This document shows positions 1-7,669 of a stretch of 64,000 nucleotides of DNA, piece by piece. Where the stretch lies: assembly GCF_049800955.1 (NCBI RefSeq), contig NZ_JBNAGA010000002.1, positions 1,243,750 through 1,307,749 on the forward strand, read 5' to 3'. Below the pieces are notes generated by a model. That model made no database searches. It was not told the DNA's origin and saw nothing but the letters and a program-made list of their open reading frames with translations. Numbering within the stretch: position 1 is the stretch's first letter; each line of letters opens with the position of its first letter. Made by a program: the position numbers and the translations under genes. This DNA comes from JAKVBH01 sp049800955 (GTDB taxonomy: Bacteria; Pseudomonadota; Alphaproteobacteria; Rhodobacterales; Rhodobacteraceae).

Positions 1-1
1 G

Positions 2-220
2 CCCTGGGAGCATCGCGCGGCTCAGCGGGCACAGGCTGCCGCGGCCGTTGCTGAGACATGCATGATCAAGGGCAATATCTCAAAGTCTGGTGAACAGATT
101 TACCATGCGCCTGGACAGCGGGATTATGCCAGGGTCAAGATATCGGAGCGCAAGGGCGAACGGTGTTTTGCCAGCGAACGTGAAGCGCGCGCCGCCGGGT
201 GGCGACGCGCACTTCGTTAG
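2..220 (+). CDS. C-terminal part of a nuclease-like protein (5' end outside window)
   Basis: An open frame runs in from the left edge and stops at TAG 218-220. Its last ~50 residues carry the pattern IKGNIS-x-SGE-x-IYH-x-PG, then a Y..V.I...KGER.F.SE.EA.AAGWRRA tail. I know this pattern from the C-terminus of small thermonuclease-family/excalibur-like proteins of Rhodobacteraceae, where it probably helps bind nucleic acid. Only the tail is visible, so the catalytic part cannot be checked. The gene is convergent with methylmalonyl-CoA mutase on the other strand and is followed by a double hairpin. Confidence 0.6.
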   Translation, partial: PWEHRAAQRAQAAAAVAETCMIKGNISKSGEQIYHAPGQRDYARVKISERKGERCFASEREARAAGWRRALR

Positions 221-228
221 GTTTGGTT

Positions 229-258
229 GGGGGCTTTGCCCCCGTCTCCTGCGGAGAC
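229..258. terminator. Double hairpin between convergent genes
   Basis: Two adjacent perfect stems lie between convergent genes: GGGGGC(229-234)/GCCCCC(238-243) and GTCTCC(244-249)/GGAGAC(253-258). There is no good T-tract, so it may be a dispersed GC-rich palindromic repeat of this clade that acts as a bidirectional stop rather than a classical intrinsic terminator. Confidence 0.45.
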
Positions 259-290
259 TCCCCCAAGGTATTTGAGGGCAAAAGTAGGGT

Positions 291-2432
291 TTAGACGCCT
301 TTGGTTTCCCGGATGAGTCGCAATATGTCTTGCGCTGCTTCGGGGATGTTCGTTCCGGGGCCGAAAATCGCTTTGACCCCTGCGTGGTGCAGGAACTCAT
401 AATCCTGTTGCGGGATCACGCCGCCGCAGATCACGATGATATCTTCCGCGTCGGCATCCTTGAGCGCCTTGATCAATTGCGGGGCCAGGGTCTTGTGACC
501 GGCCGCTTGACTGGAGATACCAATGACATGCACATCGTTGTCGATGGCGTCTTGTGCGGCCTCGGCGGGCGTCTGGAAGAGCGGACCCACGTCAACGTCA
601 AAGCCGATATCGGCGAATGCCGTGGCGATGACCTTGGCGCCGCGATCATGCCCGTCCTGCCCCATCTTGACCACCAGCATGCGCGGGCGGCGGCCCTCCG
701 CCTCGGCGAAGTCTTCTACTGATTTCTGGATCGCGGCGAAGCCTTCGTCGCCCTCATAGGCCTTGCCATACACACCAGCCAGCGTCTTGACCTCGGCGCG
801 GTGGCGGCCGAACACTTTTTCCATGGCCATCGAAATCTCTCCTACTGAGGCACGGTGACGGGCGGCTTCGACCGCCGCTTCGAGAAGGTTGCCGCCCTCG
901 GAGGCACGGCGGGTCAGTTCCGCCAATGCGGCGTCGCAGGCGGCTTGATCACGGCTCGCGCGGATCTGTTCGAGGCGGGCGACCTGCGCTTCGCGCACGG
1001 CGACGTTGTCGACATCGAGGATGTCGATCGGGTCTTCGCTCTCCTTGCGGTATTTGTTGACGCCGACGATGACCTCGTCGCCGCGGTCGATCATCGCCTG
1101 GCGCGTTGCAGCACTTTCTTCGATGCGCAGTTTGGGCATGCCGGAGGCCACGGCCTTGGTCATGCCGCCCATCTCCTCAACCTCTTGCATCATGGCCCAT
1201 GCCTTCTCGGCGAGCTCATTGGTCAGGCTTTCGATGTAATAGGACCCCGCCAGCGGATCGACGACATTTGTCACGCCGGTTTCTTCTTGCAGCACCAGCT
1301 GGGTGTTGCGCGCGATGCGGGCGGAGAACTCCGTGGGCAGGGCGATGGCCTCATCCAGGGCATTGGTATGCAGGCTTTGCGTGCCGCCGAGCACCGCGCT
1401 CATGGCTTCATAGGCGGTGCGGATGACGTTGTTATAGGGGTCTTGTTCTTGCAGGGAGACGCCCGAGGTCTGGCAATGGGTGCGCAGCATCTTGGAGCGT
1501 TCGTTCTGCGCGCCGAATTCGGTCATCACGCGGTGCCACAGAAGCCGCGCCGCGCGCAGTTTGGCGATTTCCATGAAGAAGTTCATGCCGATGGCGAAGA
1601 AGAAGCTCAGACGGCCTGCGAATTTATCGACATCCATGCCCGCATCGACCGCCGCCTTCACGTATTCGCGGCCATCGGCCAGCGTATAGGCGAGCTCCTG
1701 AACGAGGTTCGCACCCGCCTCCTGCATGTGGTAGCCGGAGATCGAGATCGAGTTGAATTTCGGCATGTTATCAGACGTATAGCCGATGATATCCGAGATG
1801 ATCCGCATGCTCGGTTCGGGCGGGTAGATGTAGGTGTTTCTGACCATGAACTCCTTGAGAATGTCGTTCTGGATGGTGCCTGCAAGGACGCTTTTGTCGT
1901 GGCCCTGCTCTTCGCCCGCGACGATGAAGGAGGCGAGGATCGGGATCACCGCGCCGTTCATCGTCATGGAGACCGAGACCTTATCGAGCGGGATGCCGTC
2001 AAAGAGGATTTTCATGTCCTCCACGCTGTCAATCGCCACGCCCGCCTTGCCCACATCGCCCACAACGCGCTCGTGATCGCTGTCATAGCCTCGGTGTGTG
2101 GCCAGATCGAAGGCGACAGAGACGCCCTGCTGTCCTGCGGCGAGGTTTTTGCGATAAAAAGCGTTGCTTTCCTCCGCAGTGGAGAAGCCCGCATATTGAC
2201 GGATCGTCCACGGGCGGCCCGCATACATCGTGGCTTTCACGCCGCGCGTAAAGGGGCCGAAGCCGGGGATGGATCCCATATGCGGCAGGTCTTTCGTGTC
2301 ATCTTCGGTGTAGAGCGGCTGGACAGAAATGCCCTCCAACGTGTGCCACGTCAGATCATCAAGCGGACGCCCGCGCAGTTCTTTCTCGGCGAGCTGTTTC
2401 CAGTCTTCTTTGGTGGGGCTCTTGGCGCTCAT
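291..2432 (-). CDS. scpA: Methylmalonyl-CoA mutase
   Basis: A 713-residue single-chain adenosylcobalamin mutase that interconverts (R)-methylmalonyl-CoA and succinyl-CoA, the last step of propionyl-CoA assimilation in the cytoplasm. The N-terminal ~560 residues form the substrate-binding barrel, with YAGRPWTIRQYAGFSTAEE near residue 70. The C-terminal ~125 residues are the cobalamin-binding domain, whose GQDGHDRG motif near residue 590 supplies the D-x-H-x-x-G base-off cobalt ligand. Length fits the usual homodimeric bacterial enzyme. It shares the minus strand with pccA and pccB, which make its substrate; a methylmalonyl-CoA epimerase is not present in this window. The symbol mcm/bhbA is also used. 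Confidence 0.97.
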   Translation of the reverse strand: MSAKSPTKEDWKQLAEKELRGRPLDDLTWHTLEGISVQPLYTEDDTKDLPHMGSIPGFGPFTRGVKATMYAGRPWTIRQYAGFSTAEESNAFYRKNLAAGQQGVSVAFDLATHRGYDSDHERVVGDVGKAGVAIDSVEDMKILFDGIPLDKVSVSMTMNGAVIPILASFIVAGEEQGHDKSVLAGTIQNDILKEFMVRNTYIYPPEPSMRIISDIIGYTSDNMPKFNSISISGYHMQEAGANLVQELAYTLADGREYVKAAVDAGMDVDKFAGRLSFFFAIGMNFFMEIAKLRAARLLWHRVMTEFGAQNERSKMLRTHCQTSGVSLQEQDPYNNVIRTAYEAMSAVLGGTQSLHTNALDEAIALPTEFSARIARNTQLVLQEETGVTNVVDPLAGSYYIESLTNELAEKAWAMMQEVEEMGGMTKAVASGMPKLRIEESAATRQAMIDRGDEVIVGVNKYRKESEDPIDILDVDNVAVREAQVARLEQIRASRDQAACDAALAELTRRASEGGNLLEAAVEAARHRASVGEISMAMEKVFGRHRAEVKTLAGVYGKAYEGDEGFAAIQKSVEDFAEAEGRRPRMLVVKMGQDGHDRGAKVIATAFADIGFDVDVGPLFQTPAEAAQDAIDNDVHVIGISSQAAGHKTLAPQLIKALKDADAEDIIVICGGVIPQQDYEFLHHAGVKAIFGPGTNIPEAAQDILRLIRETKGV

Positions 2433-2530
2433 GGGGATCGGTCCTTTTTATCTGCAAACGCAGGAAATCACGTCAACTTGCCTTCGCAAGTGAGGGGAGG
2501 CGGCCTATATCTGGGATCGGAGGTATTGCG

Positions 2531-2980
2531 ATGCGTTGGATATTGGCGATGGCTATGTGTTTCGGGATGGGTGCCTCGGCGGAGGAGGCCCAGGATGTGG
2601 ATTTAGCAGAGCTGATCCAGCCGTCTGGCGAGCACCAGCTGGATGAATATCTCTGGGTCAAGCGGCCCATCGTCGTCTTCTCGGACAGTCCGGCAGATCC
2701 ACGATATGTGCGCCAGATGCAATTCCTGACTGAACGGCTGGATGAATTGGCCGAGCGAGACGTGGTTGTGTTGACCGATACGGATCCGACCGTTCTGTCG
2801 CCGCTGCGCGAAAAGCTCCGCCCGCGCGGTTTCATGATGGTGCTCATCGGCAAGGACGGCGGGATCAAACTGCGCAAGCCCCTGCCTTTTGATGTGCGCG
2901 AAATTTCCCGCACGATCGACAAGATGCCGATGCGCCAGCAGGAAGTCCGCGACAGGCGCGCAGAGCGCGAGGGGAGCTGA
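2531..2980 (+). CDS. DUF4174 domain protein, probably periplasmic
   Basis: A 149-residue protein with a short N-terminal signal peptide (MRWILAMAMCFGMGASAEE, cleavage after ASA). The rest matches my recollection of the DUF4174 family: a conserved W-x-x-RPIVVFS start, a central strand-helix region (DVVVLTDTDPTVLSPLREKL) and the closing FMMVLIGKDGGIKLRKPLPFDV. The fold looks thioredoxin-like but has no CXXC, so redox catalysis is unlikely. It sits alone, divergent from the mutase gene and convergent with pccA. The function of the family is unknown. Confidence 0.8.
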   Translation: MRWILAMAMCFGMGASAEEAQDVDLAELIQPSGEHQLDEYLWVKRPIVVFSDSPADPRYVRQMQFLTERLDELAERDVVVLTDTDPTVLSPLREKLRPRGFMMVLIGKDGGIKLRKPLPFDVREISRTIDKMPMRQQEVRDRRAEREGS

Positions 2981-3019
2981 GCCGCTCCTCTCAAAAGGCA
3001 GGCGCACTCACGCATGGCG

Positions 3020-5065
3020 TCACTCGAACTCCATGATGACATCATCCACCGCGAGGCTATCGCCAGCAGCGGCGTTGATTTTCGTCACGGTGCCTTTCTT
3101 TTCGGCGCGCAGGATGTTCTCCATTTTCATCGCCTCGACCGTGCAAAGCGCCTGGCCCTCCTGCACTTCATCGCCAACTTCGACGTCGACCTTAACGATC
3201 AGGCCGGGCATCGGGCAGAGTAGCATTTTTGAGGTGTCAGGCGGCAGCTTTTCGGGCATGAGCGCGGCAAGCTCGGCCTGACGTGGGGAGCGCACGGTCA
3301 CGGCCAGCTCTGCGCCACGTGTACGCAGGTTGAAGCCGTGGGTGATTTTGCCGACCTTCAGGATTAGCGGCGCGCCACCGACCGTCATATCGGCCAAAGC
3401 GTCACCGGGCGTCCAATCGCCTTCAACGCGCAGTGTCTCGTCGTCAGAGAACGTAACGTCCGCGCCGGATTTGTCGGCATTGATTGTCACAGCAAACTGT
3501 GTGCCTTGCAGGGAGACGACCCAATCAGAGCCGACCTTTCGTTCGTGATTGTCCATCCGGCCAGAGACGCGGGCGCGGCGGATTTCGGCCACGCGGTGCA
3601 TCGCGGCGGCGGCGGCGGCCACGCGGCGCAAGGCAGAGTCGTCCAATGTCACACCCTCGAAACCGTCGGGATATTGCTCTTCGATGAAGGCCGTCGTCAT
3701 GTCGCCCTTGATGAAGATGTCATGGTCCATCACGGCGGCGACGAAGGGCAGGTTATGGCCGATGCCTTCGACTTCGAAACTGTCGAGTGCCACACGCATC
3801 GCTTCAATCGCCTGGGCGCGATCGGGGCCCCAAGTACAGAGCTTGGCGATCATCGGGTCGTAATACATCGAGATTTCGCCGCCTTCATAGACGCCGGTAT
3901 CATTGCGCACTGCGGTCGTGCCAGTTGGGGCATCGCCGTGCCACGTGCCGTTGTCCAGCATGGGCCCTGATGCGACCTCCTGCGGCGGACGGTAACGTGT
4001 GAGCCTCCCGATGGAGGGCAGGAAGTTGCGATAGGGGTCTTCGGCGTAGAGCCGGTTTTCTATGGCCCAGCCTGTCAGTTTGATGTCGTCCTGCGTCAGG
4101 CTCAGCTTTTCGCCTGCGGCCACGCGGATCATCTGCTCGACAAGATCAACGCCGGTGATCAGCTCGGTTACGGGGTGTTCGACCTGAAGGCGGGTGTTCA
4201 TCTCGAGGAAGTAGAAGTTCTTGTCGCCATCGACGATGAATTCCACGGTTCCGGCGCTGGCATACCCTACGGCTTTGGCCAGCGCGCAGCTTTGCTCGCC
4301 CATGGCCTTGCGGGTGGCCTCATCGAGGAAAGGCGAGGGGGCCTCTTCGACGACTTTCTGGTTGCGGCGCTGGATCGAACACTCGCGTTCGCCAAGGTAG
4401 ATGCAATTGCCGTGTTGGTCGGCCAAGACCTGAATCTCGATGTGGCGCGGTTGCGTCACGAATTTCTCGATAAAGATGCGGTCATCGCCAAAGGAGTTGG
4501 CCGCTTCGTTTTTGGACGACTGGAAGCCTTCACGCGCCTCGTCATCGTTCCAGGCGATGCGCATACCCTTGCCGCCGCCGCCCGCGGAGGCCTTGATCAT
4601 CACCGGGTAGCCGATCTCGTTGGAGATCTTCACTGCCTCTTCCGCATCTTCGATCAGGCCCATGTAGCCCGGCACGGTGGAGACATTGGCGTCCTGAGCG
4701 ATCTTCTTGGACGTGATCTTGTCGCCCATGCTCTCAATCGCGCCCTTGGGTGGGCCGACAAAGGCCACGCCTTCAGCCTCGAGCGCTTCGGCGAATTTGG
4801 CATTCTCCGACAGAAACCCATAGCCGGGATGCACGGCATCTGCGCCCGTGTCCTTGATCGCCTGCATGACCTTGTCGATCACGATGTAGGACTGGTTTGC
4901 AGGCGGTGGACCGATGTGGACGGCCTCATCGGCCATCTGCACGTGCAGTGCGGATTTGTCGGCGTCGGAATAAAGGGCAACTGTCGGGATACCCATTTTG
5001 CGTGCGGTCTTGATGACCCTGCAGGCAATCTCGCCCCGGTTGGCGATCAGCAGTTTTTTGAACAT
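3020..5065 (-). CDS. pccA: Propionyl-CoA carboxylase alpha subunit (biotin carboxylase + BCCP)
   Basis: A 681-residue biotin-dependent carboxylase subunit. The N-terminal biotin carboxylase domain starts MFKKLLIANRGEIACRVI, has the ATP-grasp glycine loop KASAGGGGKGMRI near residue 165, and the EMNTRLQVEHPVTE active-site segment near 290. The C-terminus carries the biotinyl domain with EAMKM; its lysine near residue 647 is the biotin site. It carboxylates biotin and, with PccB, turns propionyl-CoA into (S)-methylmalonyl-CoA. The nearby PccB, mutase and PccR-type regulator argue for propionyl-CoA over acetyl-CoA or 3-methylcrotonyl-CoA as substrate. Confidence 0.96.
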   Translation of the reverse strand: MFKKLLIANRGEIACRVIKTARKMGIPTVALYSDADKSALHVQMADEAVHIGPPPANQSYIVIDKVMQAIKDTGADAVHPGYGFLSENAKFAEALEAEGVAFVGPPKGAIESMGDKITSKKIAQDANVSTVPGYMGLIEDAEEAVKISNEIGYPVMIKASAGGGGKGMRIAWNDDEAREGFQSSKNEAANSFGDDRIFIEKFVTQPRHIEIQVLADQHGNCIYLGERECSIQRRNQKVVEEAPSPFLDEATRKAMGEQSCALAKAVGYASAGTVEFIVDGDKNFYFLEMNTRLQVEHPVTELITGVDLVEQMIRVAAGEKLSLTQDDIKLTGWAIENRLYAEDPYRNFLPSIGRLTRYRPPQEVASGPMLDNGTWHGDAPTGTTAVRNDTGVYEGGEISMYYDPMIAKLCTWGPDRAQAIEAMRVALDSFEVEGIGHNLPFVAAVMDHDIFIKGDMTTAFIEEQYPDGFEGVTLDDSALRRVAAAAAAMHRVAEIRRARVSGRMDNHERKVGSDWVVSLQGTQFAVTINADKSGADVTFSDDETLRVEGDWTPGDALADMTVGGAPLILKVGKITHGFNLRTRGAELAVTVRSPRQAELAALMPEKLPPDTSKMLLCPMPGLIVKVDVEVGDEVQEGQALCTVEAMKMENILRAEKKGTVTKINAAAGDSLAVDDVIMEFE

Positions 5066-5163
5066 CCTGTGGTCCTTCCAGTCTTGGTCTTAGGCACGCG
5101 CAAAAGGCCCCGGGCGCGGACGCGCGGAGCCAGTGCTGTGGTCTGTCTTGTTAAGTGGTCGGG

Positions 5164-5289
5164 TCAGTCCGCCAAAGGAGCACTGACCATTGAATAAGCC
5201 GACCGCGAAGAATGGTCGGGTTTGGCGCAGGCGCTCAAAAGAACGCAGCACGCCAGGATAAGAAACGTAGAAATTCTGCCTGTACTCAT
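5164..5289 (-). CDS. Very small putative lipoprotein
   Basis: Reading from the ATG at 5289 gives 41 residues, starting MSTGRISTFLILACCVLLSACAK. This is a basic N-terminus, a hydrophobic stretch and a lipobox LSAC, so the mature chain is only about 20 residues. The frame stays open upstream to 5358, but that extension would bury the signal peptide, so I prefer 5289. It lies just upstream of pccA on the same strand. Small lipoproteins of this kind often sit between pcc genes in this family. Function unknown. Confidence 0.55.
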   Translation of the reverse strand: MSTGRISTFLILACCVLLSACAKPDHSSRSAYSMVSAPLAD

Positions 5290-5417
5290 CAGCCTTGGCT
5301 CCAATAGCTCGAAGCCCCCCAATGTGCGAAGCATACCGGGCGCGGTTGGTAAGGCCACGGGAATAAAGCGTATTTCTGGGTACTGATGCGAAAGTGCGAC
5401 AGGTGGATGACTTTACG

Positions 5418-5618
5418 TCAATTACACTGCGAGGGCCGCGACTGGCATAGGATGAGATTGCCAGCTGCGCCGATGATGGCGCCTTTGACTGGATCGCCCT
5501 CCAGAACCAGCGCACTTGCGGCGCCAACTGTCCCGCCGGCCAGTGTTTGCTCGCCCACAGTATAACCGCACGCGGCGAGAGTGAACAAACTGAGGTTGAG
5601 TAAGATGAATTTGCGCAT
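5418..5618 (-). CDS. Small glycine-rich lipoprotein
   Basis: A 66-residue protein with a lipoprotein signal peptide (MRKFILLNLSLFTLAAC, lipobox LAAC). The mature part has small-residue spacing like a glycine-zipper (GGTVGAASALVLEGDPVKGAIIGAAGN) and two further cysteines near the end. Glycine-zipper lipoproteins associate with the outer membrane; no specific role can be assigned. It is on the same strand as the pcc genes, behind the terminator at 5739-5790, so it probably has its own promoter in the stretch 5619-5738. Confidence 0.7.
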   Translation of the reverse strand: MRKFILLNLSLFTLAACGYTVGEQTLAGGTVGAASALVLEGDPVKGAIIGAAGNLILCQSRPSQCN

Positions 5619-5738
5619 CGTGAAGTCTCCGACTGTTGTGTGTCAGTAGGGAAATCTTCACGGCACATTGAGCGCGAACGCCAGTCACCAGATGGTGAGG
5701 TCCGATTTTCGGCTGGTCTTTGCTCTTTGCAAGTCTCT

Positions 5739-5790
5739 GAGAAAAAAGAAAAACCGGGCGGCAGCGAAGGGGATGCGCATAACCGCCCGG
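5739..5790 (-). terminator. Strong intrinsic terminator
   Basis: On the minus strand CCGGGCGG (5790-5783) pairs with CCGCCCGG (5761-5754) and is followed by a T-rich tail (TTTTTCTTTTTTCTC). It should end the transcript from pccB through 5956-6312. The surrounding 5619-5955 holds no gene I trust. An ATG at 5959 overlaps the stop of the upstream gene, but its frame runs on through this terminator without a stop. Confidence 0.8.
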
Positions 5791-5955
5791 GTAGGGAAGG
5801 GTAACGGTGCTGCGCAAGCCAAGACTGGAGGGCCCGCACAACGTTAATAAACACATCTTGCGCCGACGCAGGCGTCGAATCCAAGAACTGATGTTGTATG
5901 GCGTCAATTTCGGCGGCTGTCCGCGAGTCTTGATGCAACGTGCGCGGGAATCTGC

Positions 5956-6312
5956 TCATATCAGGCTCCCATCAAAAGCATCCGGAAAGCTGCGACGCGC
6001 GACATCCTCGTCGATCACAAGCAAAGCGTCGTAGGACTCGGGATCAAAGGGATCATCATAGGGCAGGACCTCACGGCCAAAGAGCCAGCTGAGCCTACCG
6101 GCATCCAAATTGCCGCGCGCGAAAGGCTCTGGCCCGAAATGCGCCCAAAGCGCAGCCATGAACCAAGCATCCGCGCGCTTGTCGGGCGGGCGTCTGTCGC
6201 GAAAGCGCTCTCGCGGCACAATTGCGGTCACCCCTTTGGGATTGGCGCGTCTGATGGTGAATTGGAAATCTGTGCCCGGCAATCTGGACGGGAAGCCGCG
6301 ATGCTTGATCAT
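5956..6312 (-). CDS. Conserved small protein of the pcc cluster, function unknown
   Basis: A 118-residue soluble protein with no signal peptide or membrane segment. It is rich in aromatic and charged residues (DAWFMAALWAHFGPEPFARGN, then YDDPFDPESYDALLVIDEDVARRSFP). I recognise it only as the kind of hypothetical that sits between pccB and pccA in roseobacters. It follows the 48-residue lipoprotein gene on the same strand, with a hairpin in between, and ends just before the strong terminator at 5790. Confidence 0.7.
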   Translation of the reverse strand: MIKHRGFPSRLPGTDFQFTIRRANPKGVTAIVPRERFRDRRPPDKRADAWFMAALWAHFGPEPFARGNLDAGRLSWLFGREVLPYDDPFDPESYDALLVIDEDVARRSFPDAFDGSLI

Positions 6313-6358
6313 AACGCACCTCGCAGCGGCGGAGGTGTCAGGCAGGCGGTTTGAGGGA

Positions 6359-6380
6359 GGACGGGCCCGAAAGCCCGTCC
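6359..6380 (-). terminator. Hairpin between two small genes
   Basis: GGACGGGC (minus strand, 6380-6373) pairs with GCCCGTCC (6366-6359), directly after the stop of the 48-residue lipoprotein gene. No T-tract follows, so it may only attenuate transcription or protect the upstream mRNA. Confidence 0.4.
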
Positions 6381-6393
6381 CCTGTATTTGGTC

Positions 6394-6540
6394 TTACTTG
6401 TATTTTCCGGTGTAGACGGGCTCTGTTGAGATCGGCTCCGGATCAACGACGATAAACTCTTCCTGCTGCGATTCACGTGCGCAAGCGGAAACGGCCACAA
6501 CGAGGCCAGCCATCGCCAGGAGCTTGAGGCTCTTCGACAT
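6394..6540 (-). CDS. 48-residue putative lipoprotein
   Basis: The ATG at 6540 opens a 48-residue frame: MSKSLKLLAMAGLVVAVSAC is a textbook lipoprotein signal with lipobox VSAC. A short acidic then proline-rich tail follows (EEFIVVDPEPISTEPVYTGKYK). A GAGTAAAAC stretch lies upstream but no strong Shine-Dalgarno. The composition and the position between pccB-linked genes and the 118-residue protein argue that it is real. The tail is too short for a folded domain; function unknown. Confidence 0.65.
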   Translation of the reverse strand: MSKSLKLLAMAGLVVAVSACARESQQEEFIVVDPEPISTEPVYTGKYK

Positions 6541-6754
6541 GTTTTACTCCTGTCAGTCAAAACAGGCGCGCTTGTGGACAAACCGGCCAAGCGCACCTGC
6601 AACTTTTGATAGGTCACTAGGGTGTAACCAAGATCAAGAGTAGCGGATAAGCTCCCGAAAATATACGTTTTCTCGAGTTGCCCACAGGGCTGTGGCGCGC
6701 AGGCATCAAATTCCGCTCGCGCTTTGCGTCCCGCCGCTACATCTTGTGGATGCA

Positions 6755-7222
6755 TCAGTATAGCTCCCAGATGCAGCGGCCGTTTTCGATGCGATAAACC
6801 TCGAAATACTGCGCGACCTCGGCATTGATTTCGCCAAATGACAGCGGAGCGGCTGATAAAGAGACAACAATGCGGTCTGGAATTTCGCTCAAGCCATCGC
6901 GTTTCGGCAGGGCATCTGTTTCGCACAGAAACGTCATGTCCTCGAGAATCGCATCAATGTCCTGCGGCGCGTTCACATGTGGAGCGACGTAGCGGGCGCG
7001 CAGAACGCTGCCTTCTGTGTCTGCGTCCTCAAGGTACTCCAGCACCGTGACATCATGGCCTGACGGCACAGTGAGCGGTGTTGCCCAGATCGGTGCGGCG
7101 ATACTGGCGAGCGTCAGGAATAATCCGCAGCCCCAGCCCCTTTGCAGGGCTCCTCCCGCCGGGGCTGCGCAGCATGCACAGGACAGGCCGTGTGCCGCTG
7201 TATGTCCGGGCGCGCTGATCAT
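6755..7222 (-). CDS. Exported small protein, possibly DUF6497
   Basis: A 155-residue protein with a hydrophobic segment at about residues 30-48 (GCGLFLTLASIAAPIWA) that looks like an export signal; a later start may be the true one. The mature part begins TPLTVPSGHDVTVLEYLED and ends EVAQYFEVYRIENGRCIWELY, with two cysteines about 55 residues apart that could form a disulfide. The VPSG..V opening resembles the DUF6497 family as I remember it, which I could not check. Its start overlaps the cupin gene stop by 4 bases, so the two are translationally coupled. Confidence 0.7.
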   Translation of the reverse strand: MISAPGHTAAHGLSCACCAAPAGGALQRGWGCGLFLTLASIAAPIWATPLTVPSGHDVTVLEYLEDADTEGSVLRARYVAPHVNAPQDIDAILEDMTFLCETDALPKRDGLSEIPDRIVVSLSAAPLSFGEINAEVAQYFEVYRIENGRCIWELY

Positions 7223-7617
7223 GGCGCGTCCTCTTCGTGCGTTTCAAACTCTGCGGGGCTTGTGATCTCGATCAGTTCCATATCGTCGGAATGCCGGACC
7301 TCACGATGCTTGATCCCCGGCGGTTGCAGAACGCAGGAGCCTTCACGAAGCAGATGTTCTCTGCTGTCTTCATATTCAAAGACCACCCACCCTTTTGTGA
7401 CATAGACCATCTGGAAATCCAGCGTATGGCTGTGCCAGGCTGCAGGACTTTCCATACCGGGAACTGCGCGGATCACATGCGCACCATAGGCCCCGCCCGT
7501 TGCTTCAGTGATGCCAAGTTGACGGTATTCAAAGAACGGCCGCAGCCCTGCGCCCTCGAACTTCCCGTCATCGGCATGGGCAATGGTGAACGCTTGGTTT
7601 TTCCATAGCTTGGGCAT
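7219..7617 (-). CDS. Cupin-fold protein
   Basis: A 132-residue single-domain cupin. The metal-binding motif 1 reads as H-S-H-x-x-D-F-Q (AWHSHTLDFQMVYVTKGWVVFEYE) and motif 2 as LQPPGIKHREVRHSDDMELIEI. One conserved motif-1 position is D/Q instead of E, so metal binding is likely but not certain. It lies 52 bases downstream of pccB on the same strand and is coupled to the following gene, so it is probably made with the carboxylase. It could bind a small acyl or carboxylic ligand; the substrate is unknown. Confidence 0.85.
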   Translation of the reverse strand: MPKLWKNQAFTIAHADDGKFEGAGLRPFFEYRQLGITEATGGAYGAHVIRAVPGMESPAAWHSHTLDFQMVYVTKGWVVFEYEDSREHLLREGSCVLQPPGIKHREVRHSDDMELIEITSPAEFETHEEDAP

Positions 7618-7669
7618 GGCTTAAGTCTCGGTTGGATCGTGTTGCTCGCGGATCTCGGGCAGTCAGGCG

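Noticed and set aside
855..2606. 583-codon plus-strand open frame over the mutase gene
   Set aside because: It is antisense to a clear methylmalonyl-CoA mutase; long antisense frames are common in GC-rich DNA and its product has no domain.
4175..5197. Long plus-strand frame opposite pccA
   Set aside because: Antisense shadow of pccA, no motif, no ribosome site.
5090..5959. 289-codon minus-strand frame whose ATG overlaps the upstream stop
   Set aside because: It runs through a strong intrinsic terminator and over two lipoprotein genes in other frames; the start overlap alone is not enough.
6309..6926. 205-codon minus-strand frame
   Set aside because: It overlaps the 48-residue lipoprotein and the DUF6497-like gene in another frame and its product is arginine/serine-rich without motifs.
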